Below, one piece after another: positions 51,243 to 59,832 of a stretch of 64,000 bases of DNA; position 1 is the stretch's first letter, and each line of letters starts with the position of its first letter. The DNA lies in the NCBI GenBank assembly GCA_016703005.1, contig JADJCX010000033.1:310001-374000 (forward strand). The letters are read 5' to 3'. Position numbers and translations under genes: made by a program. A model generated the notes under the pieces. That model saw only the letters and a list, made by a program, of their open reading frames with translations, was not told the origin of the DNA and searched no databases. Source of the stretch: Flavobacteriales bacterium. Lineage in GTDB: Bacteria; Bacteroidota; Bacteroidia; Flavobacteriales_F; PHOS-HE28.

Positions 51243-53168
51243 TCAGTAGAGGCCACCGGGCTTTCGTGCGTTCAGCGCCTTGTTCTTCGAGGCGGGCAAC
51301 GTTGCAGGCACCGTTTCCTTCGGCACAGCTTCGGTAAGGGAGTTCATGAAGATGCGCAGTTGCCGCTTCTCCAGTGGCGTCAGGTGCAGCGAGTCCGATG
51401 AGAGCGTCTGGTTCGGCACATCGAGTCCATGACCGGCACCACCACCGGCGTCGTAGAAGTCGATCACTTGGTCCAATGTGCGGAAGGCGCCGTTGTGCAT
51501 ATAGGGCCCGGTGTATTGGTTGTTGCGCAGCGATCCCGTGCGGAAGGCGCGATGCGTTTCGGGTGCAGGATTGACGCCGAATCGGCCGAGATCGTTGCTC
51601 AGTGCCGTTCCGGTGCTGTCGCTCGGTGTCCCCAGCACTTCGAACTCGCTGCCCACGAACGGCGGCTTCACGCCATTGAACTGCGGTACGAAATGACACG
51701 TGGCGCACTGCGCTTTGCTCATGAAGAGGTTAAAGCCCGCGTGCGCATCGGGGCTGATGGTGCCACCGGCGTCCATGGCTTCATCGAACGGCGACCTGTA
51801 GGCGCTGAACTTGCCATAGTAGAATGTGATCGCCGAGGTAATATGCTCCATGCTCACCTCCTTCACCTGCGGTGTTGCTTTCAGCAGGGCTTGCAATTCT
51901 GTACGGTAGTCCGGACAGTTCATCACCTTGGCCAGCACATCGCCGTGCACGGCGCCCATCTCCGACGGCTCGGCCATCACCGTCATGGCCTGCTGCTGTA
52001 GAGTGGTCAGTTTGCCGTCGAGCATCAGCAATTGGTTCATCGGGGCGTTCACCAGCGAAGGGGTGTTGCGCGCCAATTTGCCCTGGTGGTCGAACTTGAT
52101 TGCGGTAACGGCGGTGGTGTCCGCGAAGAACTGGTCCGCCAAGTGGCAGGAAGCACAGCTGCGTTCGTTGTTGCCCGAGAGCAACGGGTCGAAGAACAGT
52201 TGTTTGCCCAGTGCGTCGATGCGTGCCAGCGTGCCAACATCCTGCACCCGGCGGAAGATGCCCTTGGTGTCCTGCGCGTAGTACAGGTCTTTCGCGAAGA
52301 TCGATGTGCTGGCGTCGCTGAGCGCGTGGTCCACGAAGCTGGCGCTGCTCACCTTGTAGTCGTTGATGAAGCCTTGGTTCATGGCGAACAAGGGGTTCAC
52401 ATATTGCTGAATGAAGGTGAAGTGGTCGAACCGCCAAGGGGAGGATGGCTGCGCATTGGCGAAGGCGACGGCGGCATCGTATTTCGCCAAGGACGTTTCA
52501 GTTACCGGTGTGGAAGGGAAGCTGCTGTTGAACGAGACATAGATCCCGCGGACCGCCGTCATCATGCTCCGCAGTTCAGGGATCACGAGTGAAGTGTCCG
52601 GGCACTCGAAGCCGGTGGTGTAAATGGCAGCGAGGTTGAGCAGGAACAACCGGTTGCAGAGGAAGAAGTGATGATGCTCCGACAGCTGGGTAGTGGTACT
52701 ATCGGCTGCGAACGCATCAGTGCCATCGATGGCGGCTTGGACAAGTCGCAACAAGCCTTCCTTTTGGAAGTCAGGTTCTTCAAGGTATCCCGCGACCAAC
52801 GTGAAACCCGCACCAACACGACGATAGGGCTTACCGTCCTTCTCCGATACTTCCGTTTCCCATTCCACAGGCAGCGGTCCGTTGATGCTCTTCTGGGCGA
52901 GCGGGTTCATGTACCGCAACCAGAAGTCGGCGTTCTTCATGTCCGTGCGGGCCAGCGCCAGCGCGTTGTTCACCTTGGCCAGGCCCTCCGGTGTCGTCAG
53001 GTCGTTCTCTTCGATGGCCCGACGCAGAAACAATCCACCCTCACGCAGGCGAAGGAACCTCGACTTGTATTCAACTTCATAAGCGGTGTTGCCTTCGGTA
53101 TCGCTCCACGAAAGCCCTGTGATGGCCACGACCACTAACCCGGCCAATACGATCCACTTCCTGTTCAC
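51243..53168 (-). CDS. MauG-like di-heme cytochrome c peroxidase with long N-terminal domain
   Basis: A 641-residue exported protein. A helical N-terminal domain of about 290 residues (DMKNADFWLRYMNPLAQKS; LSEHHHFFLCNRLFLLNLA) precedes the cytochrome c peroxidase/MauG fold with heme motifs CASCH and CATCH, and RTGSLRNNQYTGPYMHNGA in the C-terminal heme domain. MauG-type enzymes reduce H2O2 or oxidise protein side chains. The N-terminal domain also occurs in Bacteroidota methylamine-utilisation-like proteins, but no amine dehydrogenase is in the window. Operon with the downstream lipoprotein cytochrome. Confidence 0.9.
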   Translation of the reverse strand: MNRKWIVLAGLVVVAITGLSWSDTEGNTAYEVEYKSRFLRLREGGLFLRRAIEENDLTTPEGLAKVNNALALARTDMKNADFWLRYMNPLAQKSINGPLPVEWETEVSEKDGKPYRRVGAGFTLVAGYLEEPDFQKEGLLRLVQAAIDGTDAFAADSTTTQLSEHHHFFLCNRLFLLNLAAIYTTGFECPDTSLVIPELRSMMTAVRGIYVSFNSSFPSTPVTETSLAKYDAAVAFANAQPSSPWRFDHFTFIQQYVNPLFAMNQGFINDYKVSSASFVDHALSDASTSIFAKDLYYAQDTKGIFRRVQDVGTLARIDALGKQLFFDPLLSGNNERSCASCHLADQFFADTTAVTAIKFDHQGKLARNTPSLVNAPMNQLLMLDGKLTTLQQQAMTVMAEPSEMGAVHGDVLAKVMNCPDYRTELQALLKATPQVKEVSMEHITSAITFYYGKFSAYRSPFDEAMDAGGTISPDAHAGFNLFMSKAQCATCHFVPQFNGVKPPFVGSEFEVLGTPSDSTGTALSNDLGRFGVNPAPETHRAFRTGSLRNNQYTGPYMHNGAFRTLDQVIDFYDAGGGAGHGLDVPNQTLSSDSLHLTPLEKRQLRIFMNSLTEAVPKETVPATLPASKNKALNARKPGGLY

Positions 53169-53324
53169 CGTCTCCTATGTCAAGAATTCAAGGGCGCAAA
53201 GTAGCCCCACGAAAGGCGACCAGGGCCGCGCTGTTGTGAATGTCCCATAAGGATCCTCGGGATCCATGGAACGCATTGTCCCTTGCATCCGCAATGCTAC
53301 CTTGTCCGTCATTGCCGACCCACC

Positions 53325-53726
53325 ATGCCGCCGTTCTCCAACTTCACCCAACGCGTTACGGTCAATGCCCCGGTTCAGGCCATCTATGATATCCTGATGG
53401 ACTCGCACAAGCACTCCGAACTGACCGGATCAACCGCAAAGGTTTCCCGGAAGGTGGGCGGTGCGTTCAAGGTGTACGACGGTTACGCCTACGGTAAGAA
53501 CGTTGAGTTGGTGGAGGGCCGCCGCATCGTGCAATCGTGGCGTGCGCAGGAAGACGAATGGCCCGAGGACCATTTCTCCGAGATCGTCTTCGACCTCACT
53601 CCGCTGGGGAAGACCAAGGCCACCATCGATTTCTCGCATAGGCGCGTGCCCACACCGCTGGTCAAGAACTTCAAGGACGGCTGGCGGAAGTACTACTGGG
53701 AGCCGCTGAAAGCAATGTTCCCGTAA
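53325..53726 (+). CDS. SRPBCC / AHSA1-type protein
   Basis: ATG 53325 (MPPFSNFTQRVTVNAPV) gives a 133-residue START-like domain. The AHSA1/Hsp90 ATPase homologue 1 pattern is clear: AIYDILMDSHKHSELTG, AFKVYDGYAYGKNVEL, RIVQSWRAQEDEWPEDHFS and WRKYYWEPLKAMF. The domain forms a hydrophobic cavity for lipids or small ligands; the actual ligand is unknown. Stand-alone gene between two minus-strand genes. Confidence 0.9.
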   Translation: MPPFSNFTQRVTVNAPVQAIYDILMDSHKHSELTGSTAKVSRKVGGAFKVYDGYAYGKNVELVEGRRIVQSWRAQEDEWPEDHFSEIVFDLTPLGKTKATIDFSHRRVPTPLVKNFKDGWRKYYWEPLKAMFP

Positions 53727-53744
53727 CCGTTATCCCTGCAACGA

Positions 53745-54728
53745 TCACTCTTTCACATCGATCGTCCACGTTTCGGTTTTCACCGAGTGTTCGCCGGGTG
53801 CTTTTGATGTGACCCGTGATGTCTGAACCACCTTCACCGGCCAACTGGTGCGTGTGCTCACGGTGGTGATGGTCTGGTTCTTCATGGTCATATCCATGCC
53901 GTCGATCTCTTCCTGCATCTTCTTTTTTGCAGCCACCTTATCCTTCTCGTCTTTCACCATCGCATCGATCATCCCGCGCATCATGTCCTTCATCACCTTT
54001 ACGAACTGGCTAACGTCAACACGCTCCTCCGTACGAATGACCATGCGCTGTTTCGCCATATCAAAACTGCTGATGGTCATTAGCGTGGTGGTGGTAACGG
54101 AATCCGCGTTCTGCGAGAACGGGTTCGCCTCCTTTTGCACAATGCGCAGCGTGTCCTTCGGCAGCATCGTCTTGCCGTAGACACCCGTGAGCCACCCGAT
54201 CTGGTCGGCGAACATGGCCTGAACGCTTTCCTTGTCGTTCAACATGCGCATGATGTGGGAGAAGATCAGCGCGATCGCTGCACCGGCTTCGGCATCTTCT
54301 TCATTCACCGCCCCACCAATGGCCTCGAACGCGCTCACCATGAATTTCTGTGCCTCTTCCCAATTCATGAGTTCACTTTTGCCATCGGCTTTTTGCACTT
54401 CGTAGCGCAGGGTCAGCTTCCTCCACGGATCCGCAGCGGTGCCCAACGCTGCGTTCATCTCGGTCAAGCGGCGCAGCATCACGTTCTCGTACACCATTTC
54501 CACGGTGAAGGCTTTTGCGCTGCTCTTGGTCACCTTCACTTGGGCATCCAACTCATCGGTGCTGTCCTCGGTCACCGTATCGTTCTCGATCTCGTAGGTC
54601 TTCTGCACAATGTGCAACGTGCGTGCGTCACCCACCTTCCAGTTGGGTGCCAGCATCACGGGGTCGTTCTGGGCGCTTGCGCCCAAGGCGAAGAGGAGAG
54701 CGGTCGCGGAAAGGAGCAGCTTCTTCAT
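53745..54728 (-). CDS. Hypothetical secreted protein
   Basis: A 327-residue protein with a clean signal peptide (LLLSATALLFALGASAQ). The mature region is rich in charged beta-strands and helices (KVGDARTLHIVQKTYEI; MRMLNDKESVQAMFADQ), with a long Met/Asp/Lys helix near residues 245-285. It resembles DUF6263-like Bacteroidota proteins in length and pattern, without a decisive motif. No sorting domain. Just upstream lies a long C/G tract. Confidence 0.7.
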   Translation of the reverse strand: MKKLLLSATALLFALGASAQNDPVMLAPNWKVGDARTLHIVQKTYEIENDTVTEDSTDELDAQVKVTKSSAKAFTVEMVYENVMLRRLTEMNAALGTAADPWRKLTLRYEVQKADGKSELMNWEEAQKFMVSAFEAIGGAVNEEDAEAGAAIALIFSHIMRMLNDKESVQAMFADQIGWLTGVYGKTMLPKDTLRIVQKEANPFSQNADSVTTTTLMTISSFDMAKQRMVIRTEERVDVSQFVKVMKDMMRGMIDAMVKDEKDKVAAKKKMQEEIDGMDMTMKNQTITTVSTRTSWPVKVVQTSRVTSKAPGEHSVKTETWTIDVKE

Positions 54729-54783
54729 GGCTGCGAAGATGGGAAAGGAGGTTGAGGCATGGAGGCGGGGCCCACGGGCCGTT

Positions 54784-54824
54784 CCCCCCCCCCCCCCCCC
54801 GCCCCCCCCCCTGGGGAGGGGGGG
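54784..54824 (+). repeat. Long C homopolymer followed by a G tract
   Basis: Seventeen consecutive C (54784-54800), one G, ten more C, a T, then GGGGA and seven G. The C and G runs can fold into a hairpin. It lies in the 111-base gap between two minus-strand genes, upstream of the secreted-protein start. Run lengths this long are prone to slippage and to sequencing error. Confidence 0.85.
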
Positions 54825-54839
54825 AAGGGCAGGGTGAGG

Positions 54840-56537
54840 TCACCGCACTGCCTTCTTCTCAGCCGGTGTCAGTTCCCGCACCCAATCCGCTTTGTACGGC
54901 TTGAAATGGCCCGACTTGTCGAGGGCCGTCGCTGCTGCTTTGCCGTCCATGTAGCGGGAGAGCACCGCAGCGCCGGGATGCTTGCGGTCGCACAGCACCA
55001 ACAACGCTGCGTTGGCCCCGGCGCGTGTTGCGATGGGAACACCGCCACCGAGTTCGGCCCAGTGCCCGCCGATATAGAGGTGCTTCACGGGAGTGCGGTA
55101 ATGCGCGATGCCGAGCTGGAAATTCTTCTTTCCCGGTCGTGCGCCCATGATGCTGCCGCCGCGATTGCCGGTGTAGCGCCAGTGTGTGATGGGCGTCGCC
55201 ACTTCGCAATACACCACGTGCTTCGATAGGTCAGGTGACATGGCTTCCTCCACGCGAGCGATCAACGTATCGGCATAGTGTTTCTTCAGTTTGGCATATT
55301 CATCGGCCCGCTCCGGCTCGCCGTTCGCAATCGCCAGTGTGCGCCAGCTATCGTGCATCCCGAATTCGGCGGGTATGTACATGGTGAGCGTGCCCATACC
55401 TGCTGGCGCCATGGTTGGGTCGCGCAGGGCAGGGGCAAGGATGCTGATGCCGCTCTCTTGCGGATCGCCACTGCACTGCAACTCGCGTGGCACGCGCTCG
55501 TCGCACAGGAACACCATTTCCTCACCGAAACCGAGTTCCTGCGCAGGCTTGTCAAGTCCCAAGGAAACCGTAACGGAACTGGGGTAGAGTTCGGCTTCGT
55601 GCAGTTTCTGTTTCAGCTTCACCGGCACAGCACCAGCGGGAAGCATTCGTTCGTACAGCGCTTCCACATCGCAGGCGGCGATCACCTGGTCGCAGGTTAT
55701 GGCGTGCGTCGTCCCGCGTTGGTCCACCCGCACACCAACGGACGCTCCATCTTTCACCACCACCTCTGTGACGCGGCACCGGTAATGCACTTCGTTGCCG
55801 TAGCTCCCGATCACATGGCACAGCCATTCGGGGAAAACCTGGCTTCCGCCAACGGGTGGCATCTGGTAGTCGCCGTAGTAGGCCCAGCCCACGGGAACGA
55901 GGCAGCTGAGCAGATCCATCTCCGATGCGAAAACGCGCAATAGCCTGTCGTCGCTGAAATATTTGCGCAGGCCTTTGGCGATGCCCGCGCTTCCGCTGTA
56001 CCGCAAATGCGGAATGAACGGCAGTGCGAAGCGCAGCTTCTTCATCATGTGCAAACCGTAGCCCAGCTTGCTCATCGATTCTTCAGTTCGGAAGAAGCTT
56101 CCCATGCCATCGAATGCGGCACCGATCTTCTTCGCATCGCGGAAGAACCGCTCGATACCGGCGGTATCTACCGGAAAGTCCCGGATGAGCTGCGCTTTCA
56201 GTTCATCGGGGTTGTTGGTGAGCAGGTAGTCGAAGTCGCGGCCTTTGTACCGCTTGATGCGCGTTTGTGGCGCTGCCGTTGGATGATCGTTGCCGATGGC
56301 TTCGAACACACGCGTAACGATCCCGTTCGGTCCCAGTTGGTTCAACCAATGGATCGCACTGTCGAATCGGAAGTCCTTGCGCCGGAAGCCCGCGAGGTAA
56401 CCGCCGGGGCGTGCGTCCATTTCCAGTACGCACACAGAGAGCCCTGCGCGGGAAAGCAGCGCGGCCGCTGTTAGTCCGCCCATGCCTGCGCCGATCACTA
56501 CCACGTCGTAGTTGGTGCGTAGGGCGTTCGGCTGCAT
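54840..56537 (-). CDS. FAD-dependent oxidoreductase, CrtI/RetSat-like
   Basis: ATG 56537 (MQPNALRTNYDVVVIG) gives 565 residues. A Rossmann FAD motif VVIGAGMGGLTAAALLSRAG is at the N-terminus with the following EMDARPGGYLAG. The C-terminal FAD site includes NRGGSIMGARPG and LYIGGHWAELGGGVPIATRAG. This is the phytoene-desaturase/all-trans-retinol-saturase superfamily, acting on polyenes or other long hydrophobic substrates. No crtB, crtY or other carotenoid genes are nearby, so the substrate is open. Confidence 0.88.
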   Translation of the reverse strand: MQPNALRTNYDVVVIGAGMGGLTAAALLSRAGLSVCVLEMDARPGGYLAGFRRKDFRFDSAIHWLNQLGPNGIVTRVFEAIGNDHPTAAPQTRIKRYKGRDFDYLLTNNPDELKAQLIRDFPVDTAGIERFFRDAKKIGAAFDGMGSFFRTEESMSKLGYGLHMMKKLRFALPFIPHLRYSGSAGIAKGLRKYFSDDRLLRVFASEMDLLSCLVPVGWAYYGDYQMPPVGGSQVFPEWLCHVIGSYGNEVHYRCRVTEVVVKDGASVGVRVDQRGTTHAITCDQVIAACDVEALYERMLPAGAVPVKLKQKLHEAELYPSSVTVSLGLDKPAQELGFGEEMVFLCDERVPRELQCSGDPQESGISILAPALRDPTMAPAGMGTLTMYIPAEFGMHDSWRTLAIANGEPERADEYAKLKKHYADTLIARVEEAMSPDLSKHVVYCEVATPITHWRYTGNRGGSIMGARPGKKNFQLGIAHYRTPVKHLYIGGHWAELGGGVPIATRAGANAALLVLCDRKHPGAAVLSRYMDGKAAATALDKSGHFKPYKADWVRELTPAEKKAVR

Positions 56538-56651
56538 GGAAGGATGGCGTGAAAAGAAGGCGGGCAAGGTAGATGCGCGCAGAACCGGTCACATTGTGCA
56601 GCTTTGGGCACTTTCGGTATCTCGCATCCTGATCTCTCCAAACCAGAACCC

Positions 56652-57497
56652 ATGGAACAACTCTCCGCTCGCGTAACATCCTTCGTTCTTGTCGCTGCCG
56701 CCAGCGTGATCGCACTTGTGACCGCAGCTCCCGCCAGTGCTCAATTGGCAACACGGGTGCCTTCAAGCATTACCACCACCATAGGTGAATTCACCCCGAT
56801 CGCAGCAGTTGCCAACCTGAGCCTCGGCATCACCTCGGCCACGGACAGTAGCACGACATTCCCATACGAGACAACCACGCAGTTCACATCGTCGGGTATC
56901 GGCTACATCTCGCAGTTCGGTTTGGCGGCAGGCACGCTCACGTTCAACTTTCCGCAGCCGGTCAGCATTTCGCACCTGTACGTGTGGAACGCCTACTTCA
57001 CCATCGAACTGGACCACTCCATCAACCAAGTGGAGATGACCTTCTTCGATGTGAACAACAGTGTCCTTACAACGTGGAACACACTGGTGCCCATCGCCAC
57101 CATCGGCGACCTCACTGCTTACAGTTCCAACCTCACGTTGGCTGTCAACGGCGTCAGCAAAGTGGAGATGAACGTGCAAACGCTCCACGGCGGTAACGAG
57201 ATCTCCTTGCGCCGTATCGCATTCGCAGGTCCTGCTGAGAGCAATGGGATCGCCGGTGCTTTCGCCGATAGCCCAGCGCCAGCCTATCCATGCCCTGCCA
57301 CCGATGCTGTTACGATCCCGGTTCCGGGTGCGCGCAGCGTTGTATTGTTGGATGCCAGCGGTCGGGAGGTAGCTGTGCAAACCATCATCTCAAGCGGCCT
57401 AGTGCAGTTGGCTTGGCAAGGCTTGGCCAGCGGAACGTACTTCGCCCGCATCACCACGCACGCAGGTCTGGTGCGCAGCGCAGTGGTCGTTCAGTAG
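56652..57497 (+). CDS. Secreted T9SS cargo protein
   Basis: ATG 56652 begins a signal peptide (FVLVAAASVIALVTAAPASAQ). The 281-residue product has a beta-rich domain of about 190 residues (IGEFTPIAAVANLSLGI; QPVSISHLYVWNAYFTI; GGNEISLRRIAFAG) with no recognised family, then a T9SS type A sorting domain of about 70 residues (VVLLDASGREVAV; LASGTYFARITTHAGLVRSAVVV). Divergent from the oxidoreductase. Confidence 0.75.
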   Translation: MEQLSARVTSFVLVAAASVIALVTAAPASAQLATRVPSSITTTIGEFTPIAAVANLSLGITSATDSSTTFPYETTTQFTSSGIGYISQFGLAAGTLTFNFPQPVSISHLYVWNAYFTIELDHSINQVEMTFFDVNNSVLTTWNTLVPIATIGDLTAYSSNLTLAVNGVSKVEMNVQTLHGGNEISLRRIAFAGPAESNGIAGAFADSPAPAYPCPATDAVTIPVPGARSVVLLDASGREVAVQTIISSGLVQLAWQGLASGTYFARITTHAGLVRSAVVVQ

Positions 57498-57503
57498 CAC
57501 GAT

Positions 57504-57854
57504 CTACGGCACCACGCTCACTTCTTCCAGGATCGCGGGTTGTCCTTCATGGCACTCGCCACTACTGGCGCGCGATAGCCGATAGGTGAACGTCAGCTTG
57601 GTGCCGTCCTTCAGGTACTTCTCATCCAGTCCGATGGGGATCAACAGCACTTTCGCGCCTTCAACATCGGCTTCCACCAGGTATGGGCAACCGTGGCTGG
57701 CATGCGCGGCAGTGAGAACGCCGGTGTAACGAGCAGCACCCGAGGAAGCAGGTGCAGGTGTCGGTGGCGCTGCGGCTTCGGTCGACGGCTTCTTGCAGGT
57801 GCATGCGCATAGGAACACGAGCACGCCAGCGAGCAGGAGGGGTGCACTCTTCAT
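57504..57854 (-). CDS. Hypothetical lipoprotein
   Basis: A 116-residue lipoprotein (lipobox VLVFLCACTCKK, with two adjacent Cys, then a Pro/Ala/Thr-rich spacer). The globular part of about 70 residues carries two isolated Cys (HASHGCPYLVEADVEG; SSGECHEGQPAIL) that could form a disulfide. No known domain. The ATG overlaps the stop of the upstream T9SS gene (ATGA), so it is translationally coupled and may act with that secreted protein. Confidence 0.65.
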   Translation of the reverse strand: MKSAPLLLAGVLVFLCACTCKKPSTEAAAPPTPAPASSGAARYTGVLTAAHASHGCPYLVEADVEGAKVLLIPIGLDEKYLKDGTKLTFTYRLSRASSGECHEGQPAILEEVSVVP

Positions 57855-59689
57855 TTCGCGATCACAATGCGTTCGACCTTCTGGAACCCCGACTTGCCAA
57901 GGCGCACGAAGTACACGCCGCTGCTGAGGCTGCGCACATCAACGGTGCTGTTCCATTGTTTACCCAACGGTTGCACCGTGCTGGCCAGGATCTCTTTGCC
58001 ATCGAGTCCGATCACCGAGAAGCGCAGTTCGTCGTCGGAACGAAGCCCGCTACGCGAGACGTTGAGCGCTCCGTTCGCTTGGACCACCTGCAGATCGGCG
58101 ACAGCCACTTCCGAGGTATTCTCTTCAATGCCGATGCTCGTTGCGATATCGAACGAGAAAATGCGCGTGCGCGAATTGCCCCCCGCCGACAGCCACTCAC
58201 CCGTGAACCAGAACGTGCTGCCATCCGGATCCAAGCTCATGTGCGCGTAATCGCCATAGCGGTTGATGCCGGTTTGCGCGGCGGTGCCGGCGACCGCGAC
58301 CTGTTCGCTGATCGTCATCTGTCCCAATGGGTCGCCTGCTTGGCGCCCCGTGTAGCGCAATCCCGCGTGTATCGTGCTGTCAGGATAATTGCAACTATAG
58401 CCGAGCCCGATACCGCCGTATTCGTCCATGGCGATACTCGCCATCCAGCGGTTGCCTTCATCCGGATTGAAAGTGCCCTGCTGGTGAATGGTCCAGTTGC
58501 CATCGTCGGCATCGCGCAGTTCGTACCAGCGCACTGCTGCATGGTCTCCGCCAGCATCCACCACGTGGCATAGCACAACACTGTTGTAGCCGGTCCATCG
58601 TGTGTGCTGTGCGCGGAAGTAGAAGATCTCGCTCACCGCATCGAGTTTCTGCGTCGTACCGGGCTGTGCAATGTTGTCGAAGCCGCTGCCCAAGGCGGTG
58701 TTGAATGCCGCTGTGGGAATGGTCTGGGAACTCACCACTACGGTGTTGCCCGGGGTTACCCAATCGGTCGTCATTTCATACACTCGGATCTGGTCGGCCG
58801 GGTTGCCCCACGCATTGTCTTCCAGGTTGAAGAAGTAACAAGGTGTTCCGTTCGGGGGCAGCGGACCGTCAGCATCCGCGGGCAGAACGCTGGAGAAGAA
58901 GTTGTTGCCGTTGTTCGGTGCGGTGAGCGCCACCATCTGGGCCGTGGGATCGCCCGCCAGCATTTTGGTGCGGTCGAACACCACGGCGGTCTTATTGCTG
59001 TTGCTGGTGAAATAGTACCCATCCCACCATACACTGAACTTCGGATAGTCGGGGAATTGGCTGAAGGTGTAAGAGTAGGTGTAGTAGGCACCCAGCGGAT
59101 CGCCGGTTTCGCTCACCGCGATGAGCATGCGGTTGGGGCTGAAGTTGAATTGGCTGATGAACCAGCGATCGGCGTGGCGATCGTACAAAACGATGGGGTC
59201 GCCAGCATCCTGGCTGCCCGGCCACAAGCTGCTGAGGGCAAGCGAACCGCTCAGACTGGAACCCGTTTTCGAGTACACTTTGTAGCTGAGGTTCACGCCT
59301 TGCACGTAGTGGTTCGGGCCTGCGGCGCCGGTCGGGTCGGGCGGAGCACCACTGCCGTTCTGCCCGTGGAAGTTGATGATGGGCGCTCGACCCGCGCTCT
59401 TCGGATATGCCGTTTGCAGGGCGCCATCAGCTTCCAACAGCGCGGCTTCGTTCAGCACCGTATTGTGGTTGAAGTCGTTGCGCTGCTTCTTGCGCTCGCG
59501 GGCTGGGGTTGCAGCATCATCCACCGTTGGCCACTCGCGGGCGGGTGGGGTCTTGAAGAAACCGGCCGGCAGCGAAACAGTGACGGTTTGGCCGAGCTGG
59601 TTCACGGGGGTGGTGCCGTCGAATTGCTGGGCAGTGGCCAGCGTGGCGAGTGCAACGCAGGATAGGGATGCGGAGGTGTGGCGCAACAT
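57851..59689 (-). CDS. Large secreted T9SS cargo protein (paralog A)
   Basis: ATG 59689 gives 612 residues with signal peptide (ASLSCVALATLATAQ). The central domain (about 110-500) carries GSGAPPDPTGAAGPNHYVQ, DPIVLYDRHADRWFISQF, YPKFSVWWDGYYFTSN, NTPCYFFNLED-type and GNWTIHQQGTF motifs, giving a WD/propeller-like extracellular fold. A T9SS type A sorting domain closes it (FSVIGLDGKEILASTVQPLG ... GFQKVERIVIAK). Strongly similar in order and motifs to the gene at 62123-63976. Followed (ATGA) by a small lipoprotein. Confidence 0.85.
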   Translation of the reverse strand: MLRHTSASLSCVALATLATAQQFDGTTPVNQLGQTVTVSLPAGFFKTPPAREWPTVDDAATPARERKKQRNDFNHNTVLNEAALLEADGALQTAYPKSAGRAPIINFHGQNGSGAPPDPTGAAGPNHYVQGVNLSYKVYSKTGSSLSGSLALSSLWPGSQDAGDPIVLYDRHADRWFISQFNFSPNRMLIAVSETGDPLGAYYTYSYTFSQFPDYPKFSVWWDGYYFTSNSNKTAVVFDRTKMLAGDPTAQMVALTAPNNGNNFFSSVLPADADGPLPPNGTPCYFFNLEDNAWGNPADQIRVYEMTTDWVTPGNTVVVSSQTIPTAAFNTALGSGFDNIAQPGTTQKLDAVSEIFYFRAQHTRWTGYNSVVLCHVVDAGGDHAAVRWYELRDADDGNWTIHQQGTFNPDEGNRWMASIAMDEYGGIGLGYSCNYPDSTIHAGLRYTGRQAGDPLGQMTISEQVAVAGTAAQTGINRYGDYAHMSLDPDGSTFWFTGEWLSAGGNSRTRIFSFDIATSIGIEENTSEVAVADLQVVQANGALNVSRSGLRSDDELRFSVIGLDGKEILASTVQPLGKQWNSTVDVRSLSSGVYFVRLGKSGFQKVERIVIAK

Positions 59690-59832
59690 GTTGGTTTTAC
59701 AAGGGCGTGCAAAGTAGGGCTTGAACGTTCTGGCACGCAGGTGTTCGGCGGTCACTATCGGTATCGCGACAGGTCCGGAATGGCATGGCTGGAATGATCC
59801 ACCATATTCGCCGACCTTTTTACCCCCCTCCA

